From Opitutales bacterium (lineage in GTDB: Bacteria > Verrucomicrobiota > Verrucomicrobiia > Opitutales > UBA953): a stretch of 40,017 bases of DNA. How positions within the stretch are numbered: the stretch's first letter is position 1; each line of letters opens with the position of its first letter. Of the stretch, positions 36,250 to 40,017 are shown piece after piece. A program made the position numbers and the translations under genes. The DNA is taken from positions 1 to 40,017 of the forward strand of contig JAILGB010000001.1 in NCBI GenBank assembly GCA_024697185.1, given 5' to 3'. A model generated the notes under the pieces. The model saw only the letters and a list, made by a program, of their open reading frames with translations. It was not told the origin of the DNA and did not search any database.

Positions 36250-39200
36250 TTATGAGTACCTTTTACATGGACACTTCAACGGAGGTGGAAGTGGGATTTC
36301 AGCTTTTGACTTCCCTATTCCAGGGAAGTTGTGAATAGGAAACTTGACGTCGTCTGTAGAGCCATTTGCTTCAATCCAAAAATGCCATTTAGTCTTAACC
36401 TCTGCCGTGTATGATGCCTTGGCATAAAGAAATGCCTCCCCCGTTATAACGTCCCATTTCCCTCCGCCTTTTGCACTAACAAACAGCTTTAATAGATCAG
36501 CGTCATACCCCAAAACTCCTCGAAGAAAAATGGTCACCTGCAGCTTATTCATTTCACAGATGATTCTGTTTGTTTTTTCGTCGCATGAACAATCTATTGT
36601 TGTGCTTCCTTCTCCCCCAAATTGTAACTCTTGTTTAAAGTTCATTAGCTCGAGGGTTGCTCCAAGAGCCGTACCTACAAATCCAGCCCCATAAAAAAGC
36701 GATGCGATAATTTCAGAAAAGAATATGCGTCCATAAATGGAAGCTGAAATATCCATCGATATTCCCTGATGCAGAGCTTTTAGTACAACGGAAAATGAGG
36801 CAAATCCTCTATATCCCCAAAGTGGGAAGGTTTCTTTTTCTCGAAAAAAGACCTCACATCCCCAGACATCGAATTGAGTTATGGCTGAATTCTTTGCAAA
36901 TAGATACAAGCAAAATCCTCCTTGTTCGGCGATTGGGTCGCGGGAGAGGAAGCGGCCGTCAAGCGGAGAGTAGTGGCGGTAGTTGTAGTAAACGAGCCCG
37001 AGCTCGGAATCGTAGATTTCGGACGACCATTGGAGCGGGTTCGCAACCGTTCCCGAGGAAGTGACCGCGCCGAAGGGGGAATAGTCGTAAGTTGCGGCGA
37101 GCGTTCCCGAGAGGGTGACAAGCTCGCAGACGTTTTTCGTGAGATCGACGGTCGGGAAGTAGAGTTGGTCGCCGACAATGTTAATTATTAACGGACGCGT
37201 AGCGACAGGCTCCGACGGATCCCAATAAATGACGCGCTTGAGCGAGTAATTCAGCGTTCCCGCGGATTCCGTGACGTCGAACGCGGCGACTTGGAGATAG
37301 TCGCGATAAAGATAACGTTCCCAAAGGGTTGTCGTTCCCGCGACGAAGACTTTTTTCTCGAAGCGTCGGCCTTGCGAATCATAAGCGCAGGTGATGACGG
37401 TTTGCGTCGCAAGATTCTCAAAACGCACAGGGCGATTTTCCGCATTGTAGGAAATCTGCCAAACGCCCGTTGCCGTCCGCACCAAAATCGCGTTCCCGTC
37501 GGCGTCATGTATAGGCGTGAAATACGAAGGCGTGCCGCCGACAGTCTCGACAATCGCCTGATACTGATTCAGATTGTTTGTCGAATAGGAAGACGCCGTT
37601 CCCGCCTCCGTCGCGGAATTTCGGTTGCCGATGTTGTCGTAATTGTAAATAAAACTATCGTTCCCGAGAGTCGCGAAAACCAATTCCGACCGCGAATTAT
37701 AGCCGAAACTGTCGTTGCGCGGCGTTCCCGCGCCGCGCGTTTGCGTGCGCGAGACGACGCGCCCGAGCGAGTCGTAAGAATAATTCCGTTTGGCGAGGAG
37801 GGTGCTCACGCTGTCATTGTAAGCGATTTCAACAGGCAAGTCACGCGAAGACTCGTAAGTTATTGTCTTCGTGACAAAATAATTTCCCACACTCGCCAAA
37901 AGATTCGTTCCCTCGAGATAGTTGTAAGCAAACTCGACGTTCCCGTAAGAGCCGACGGAAAGCCGTCCCGTCGCCGTGTCGTAAGCCAGCCCGAAAAGCG
38001 CGATCGTCTGCTGCCCGCGCGAAATCGTGCAGGTTGTTTCGCGTCCGAACGCATCGTAGCCGAACGCGAGCGTCGCGCCGGTCGCGCCCTGCGTTTCCGT
38101 GACGACGTTCCCGTAGGGATCGTAGGTTTTAGTCGTCGTTCCCGCGGAGTCGGTGACGGAGATGAGGCGGCCGAGAAGGTCGTAGGAACGCGAAACGGCG
38201 GATGTGGAATCGGAATAGCTCGTGGATGTGAGTTGGTTCCAAGCGTCGTAGGAATAAGTCGTTACGATCCCGCGAGCCCAAGTGCGCGTCGCGAGCAGCC
38301 CCGCGGAATTGTAAGTGTAAACCGTCGCCTGGTTCGAAGCGTCGGTTTTGGTGAGCAGAAGTCCCGTTCCCGCGTCATAAGCCCAAGTCGTGACATCGCC
38401 GCCCGTGAGATTTGCCAGCTCCTCCGGCGTTCCCGCAAGCGTGCGGAAAGTCTGCATTTGCGTTTTCTGATTGAGCGCGTCAAAAGTGAATTTCACAGGA
38501 TAGGATGCGTTCCCGTATTCGGCAATTTTGTTCCCGCGCAAATCGTAAGCCGACGCAATCCAAGTGCCGTCAGGGAAAGTCGTCCGAATCCGCCGTCCCG
38601 CCGCATCATAGACAAAGCACGTCATCGCGGGAACGCCGTTCAAGGTCCGCGTCTCCGAAACAATCCTGTCCGCCAAATCATAGGCGAAAACGGTCGCGTT
38701 CCCGCGAGCGTCGGTTGCCGACGTTCTGCGGTTGAACGCGTCGTAAATGGCGGAAGTCGTCACGCCGCCCGGCGCAGTTTGCGAAGTCACAACGCCGTCA
38801 ACAGCAACGCTCGTCTGCACGTCCGTCATTTTCGGGAAGGCGGTCGTCTGCGTGCGCGTCTTGGTTTCGGGAACGTAGGCGCTTGTCGTCACGGTTTCGT
38901 TCCCGCGGACATCGAGCGAAATCTGCTTGGATTCCAACGCAAGCGAAAGCCCGTTCAGCTGCGTCTTGGAAACGCTCGTTTGTGCGGGAATCGTTGCGTC
39001 CGAGCAAGAAACGGTGTTGGTCGTTTTTTGCCAAATAATCCCGGAAGCGTCTTTTTCGTAAACGCTTTCCGTGGTGGTTTTTCGCCAAACGGAAGACGCG
39101 CTTTGCGTCGTTTCGGTGACGTTCCCGAGTGTATCGTGCGCGTAGGCGACGCTCGGCTGTCCGGTCGAGACGGTCGCGATCAAACGCCCTTTGGAATCGT

Positions 39201-40017
39201 AAGTATTTTCCGAAGACAATGTGATGTTTTCGCCGAAGCCGGGACGCTCCGTCTTCACAATTTTCCCGTGGCCATCCTCGTAAGTTTTTTCCCAACGCGC
39301 GCTGTTTTGCGTTCCCGTAAAAACCGTCGTCACTTTCAAACCATTTTCAAGCGTGTAATTATAATACCGCGAAACGACCGCCGTTCCCGTGACGGAAAGC
39401 AAGTCCCCGTTCCCGCCGCGAACCGTGATTTGCGTCCCGCCGTCGGGATAAGCGACCGTCTCCGTCAAGCCGTCCGCGGATTGTGTGTAAGTCGTCGCGT
39501 TCCCGACAAAATCGCTCTCCGAGGCGAGCGAACCGTCCGCGTTGTAGGCGCGGGAACGCGAACGGAGCAGCGTTCCCGAAGACTCCGTTTCGGCGACAAT
39601 CCGACCCGAAGCGTCGTAGGAGTAATTTGTCACAAGATCCCCGCGAACGCCGTGGCGCGTCTTGACAGAAACGCGTTTCGCGGCATCATAAACATAATCC
39701 GTCCTGACGCCCTCCGCGTCGATTTCCCAAAGCGGTCCCGTGCAAATGTAATCGGCGGACGAGGTTTTGCCGTCGGAGCGCGTCGTGGCGATAACTTTGT
39801 GCGAGGGCGAATAGGTTTTGTTTTCCCAAAAAACAAGCTCGAACGCCGTTCCCGTATGGACATGCTTTTCCGTCCGGACCTCGTTCCCGCGGCAGTCAAA
39901 AATGCGGACGGTGCGCGAAGATTTGGCGGGAACGGCAGAAAACGCGCCGTTTTCCCAAACGCCGACGGTTTCCGTTTGCGTGTAGCCTGAACTTTGCGCC
40001 GCGACGAATGTCGTGTC
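36250..40017 (-). CDS. Second large Rhs/YD-repeat protein, 5' end outside the window
   Basis: A YD-repeat Rhs protein. I checked the frame upstream of the first in-frame GTG (39633): it stays open to the window end and encodes further Rhs sequence (C-T-G-P-L-W-E-I-D-A-E-G-V-R-T-D-Y-V-Y, matching the first Rhs gene). The gene is therefore cut by the window end and 1255 residues are visible. The core ends with R-D-P-I-A-E-Q-G-G-F-C-L-Y-L-F. The last ~220 residues are a variable AT-rich tip containing a hydrophobic stretch (A-S-L-F-Y-G-A-G-F-V-G-T-A-L-G-A), a C-S-C...C segment, beta-rich sequence and P-L-P-P-P-L-K-C-P-C-K at the end. I do not recognise a toxin family. A candidate immunity gene follows after 8 bp. 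Confidence 0.92.
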   Translation of the reverse strand, partial: DTTFVAAQSSGYTQTETVGVWENGAFSAVPAKSSRTVRIFDCRGNEVRTEKHVHTGTAFELVFWENKTYSPSHKVIATTRSDGKTSSADYICTGPLWEIDAEGVRTDYVYDAAKRVSVKTRHGVRGDLVTNYSYDASGRIVAETESSGTLLRSRSRAYNADGSLASESDFVGNATTYTQSADGLTETVAYPDGGTQITVRGGNGDLLSVTGTAVVSRYYNYTLENGLKVTTVFTGTQNSARWEKTYEDGHGKIVKTERPGFGENITLSSENTYDSKGRLIATVSTGQPSVAYAHDTLGNVTETTQSASSVWRKTTTESVYEKDASGIIWQKTTNTVSCSDATIPAQTSVSKTQLNGLSLALESKQISLDVRGNETVTTSAYVPETKTRTQTTAFPKMTDVQTSVAVDGVVTSQTAPGGVTTSAIYDAFNRRTSATDARGNATVFAYDLADRIVSETRTLNGVPAMTCFVYDAAGRRIRTTFPDGTWIASAYDLRGNKIAEYGNASYPVKFTFDALNQKTQMQTFRTLAGTPEELANLTGGDVTTWAYDAGTGLLLTKTDASNQATVYTYNSAGLLATRTWARGIVTTYSYDAWNQLTSTSYSDSTSAVSRSYDLLGRLISVTDSAGTTTKTYDPYGNVVTETQGATGATLAFGYDAFGRETTCTISRGQQTIALFGLAYDTATGRLSVGSYGNVEFAYNYLEGTNLLASVGNYFVTKTITYESSRDLPVEIAYNDSVSTLLAKRNYSYDSLGRVVSRTQTRGAGTPRNDSFGYNSRSELVFATLGNDSFIYNYDNIGNRNSATEAGTASSYSTNNLNQYQAIVETVGGTPSYFTPIHDADGNAILVRTATGVWQISYNAENRPVRFENLATQTVITCAYDSQGRRFEKKVFVAGTTTLWERYLYRDYLQVAAFDVTESAGTLNYSLKRVIYWDPSEPVATRPLIINIVGDQLYFPTVDLTKNVCELVTLSGTLAATYDYSPFGAVTSSGTVANPLQWSSEIYDSELGLVYYNYRHYSPLDGRFLSRDPIAEQGGFCLYLFAKNSAITQFDVWGCEVFFREKETFPLWGYRGFASFSVVLKALHQGISMDISASIYGRIFFSEIIASLFYGAGFVGTALGATLELMNFKQELQFGGEGSTTIDCSCDEKTNRIICEMNKLQVTIFLRGVLGYDADLLKLFVSAKGGGKWDVITGEAFLYAKASYTAEVKTKWHFWIEANGSTDDVKFPIHNFPGIGKSKAEIPLPPPLKCPCKRYS

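Noticed and set aside
37291-39990. + strand frame of about 900 codons opposite the second Rhs gene
   Set aside because: Rhs sequence on the - strand is unmistakable; the antisense frame is an Arg-rich shadow.

Overview
The window is bacterial, gene-dense and fairly GC-rich, with sharp AT-rich islands. The core genes are of standard bacterial type (yebC, tsaE, scpA, lepA, ftsH, djlA-like, icd). Very long autotransporters with repeated A-G-T-L-T-L-T-G passenger motifs, giant Rhs/YD-repeat proteins, an FkbH-type HAD enzyme and mostly Shine-Dalgarno-poor starts fit a Gram-negative of the Verrucomicrobiota/Opitutae type. That placement is an inference from gene style, not from a marker gene.

Layout. 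1-11.8 kb: two tandem giant autotransporters on +, the first cut by the window start, closed by a strong terminator. 12.0-14.8 kb: a compact + strand housekeeping run, yebC, a NUDIX hydrolase, a small acyl carrier protein, tsaE and scpA, with overlapping or abutting ends. 14.8-16.7 kb: a convergent - strand pair, VOC-fold protein then FkbH-like HAD enzyme. 16.8-25.3 kb: a - strand Rhs locus. It has a full-length Rhs gene with its own sigma70-type promoter, then downstream a short membrane/zinc-ribbon gene, an orphan Rhs tip carrying an Atp23-like (M76) metallopeptidase domain, a small gene, an Rhs pseudogene fragment, another AT-rich gene and a last Rhs scar of about 50 bp. 25.5-29.3 kb: ftsH-lepA operon on -. 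29.5-34.6 kb: + strand djlA-like gene, isocitrate dehydrogenase and a large AsmA/TamB-like protein. 34.8-40.0 kb: a second - strand Rhs locus, with a large Rhs gene cut by the window end, again followed by a two-TM zinc-ribbon gene and then a secreted protein.

The most unusual signal is a short non-palindromic word, GGGAACG (reverse complement CGTTCCC), usually extended to GCGGGAACG. It recurs at very high density across almost every GC-rich gene, in both orientations and in all reading frames (Ala-Gly-Thr, Gly-Asn, Arg-Glu-Arg, Val-Pro-Ala and others). Inverted pairs form a perfect intrinsic terminator after the autotransporters and several perfect palindromes. Copies lie at an internal deletion and at module boundaries in the Rhs array. 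Its genomic behaviour resembles DNA uptake sequences of Neisseriaceae and Pasteurellaceae, but the word is different and its function here is unknown.

The Rhs locus reads as a polymorphic-toxin cassette array: a GC-rich conserved core, AT-rich variable tips, each followed by a small gene that may encode immunity. The two Rhs loci share the same first downstream gene architecture (two TM helices plus CxxC...CxxC), which suggests an undescribed immunity family.
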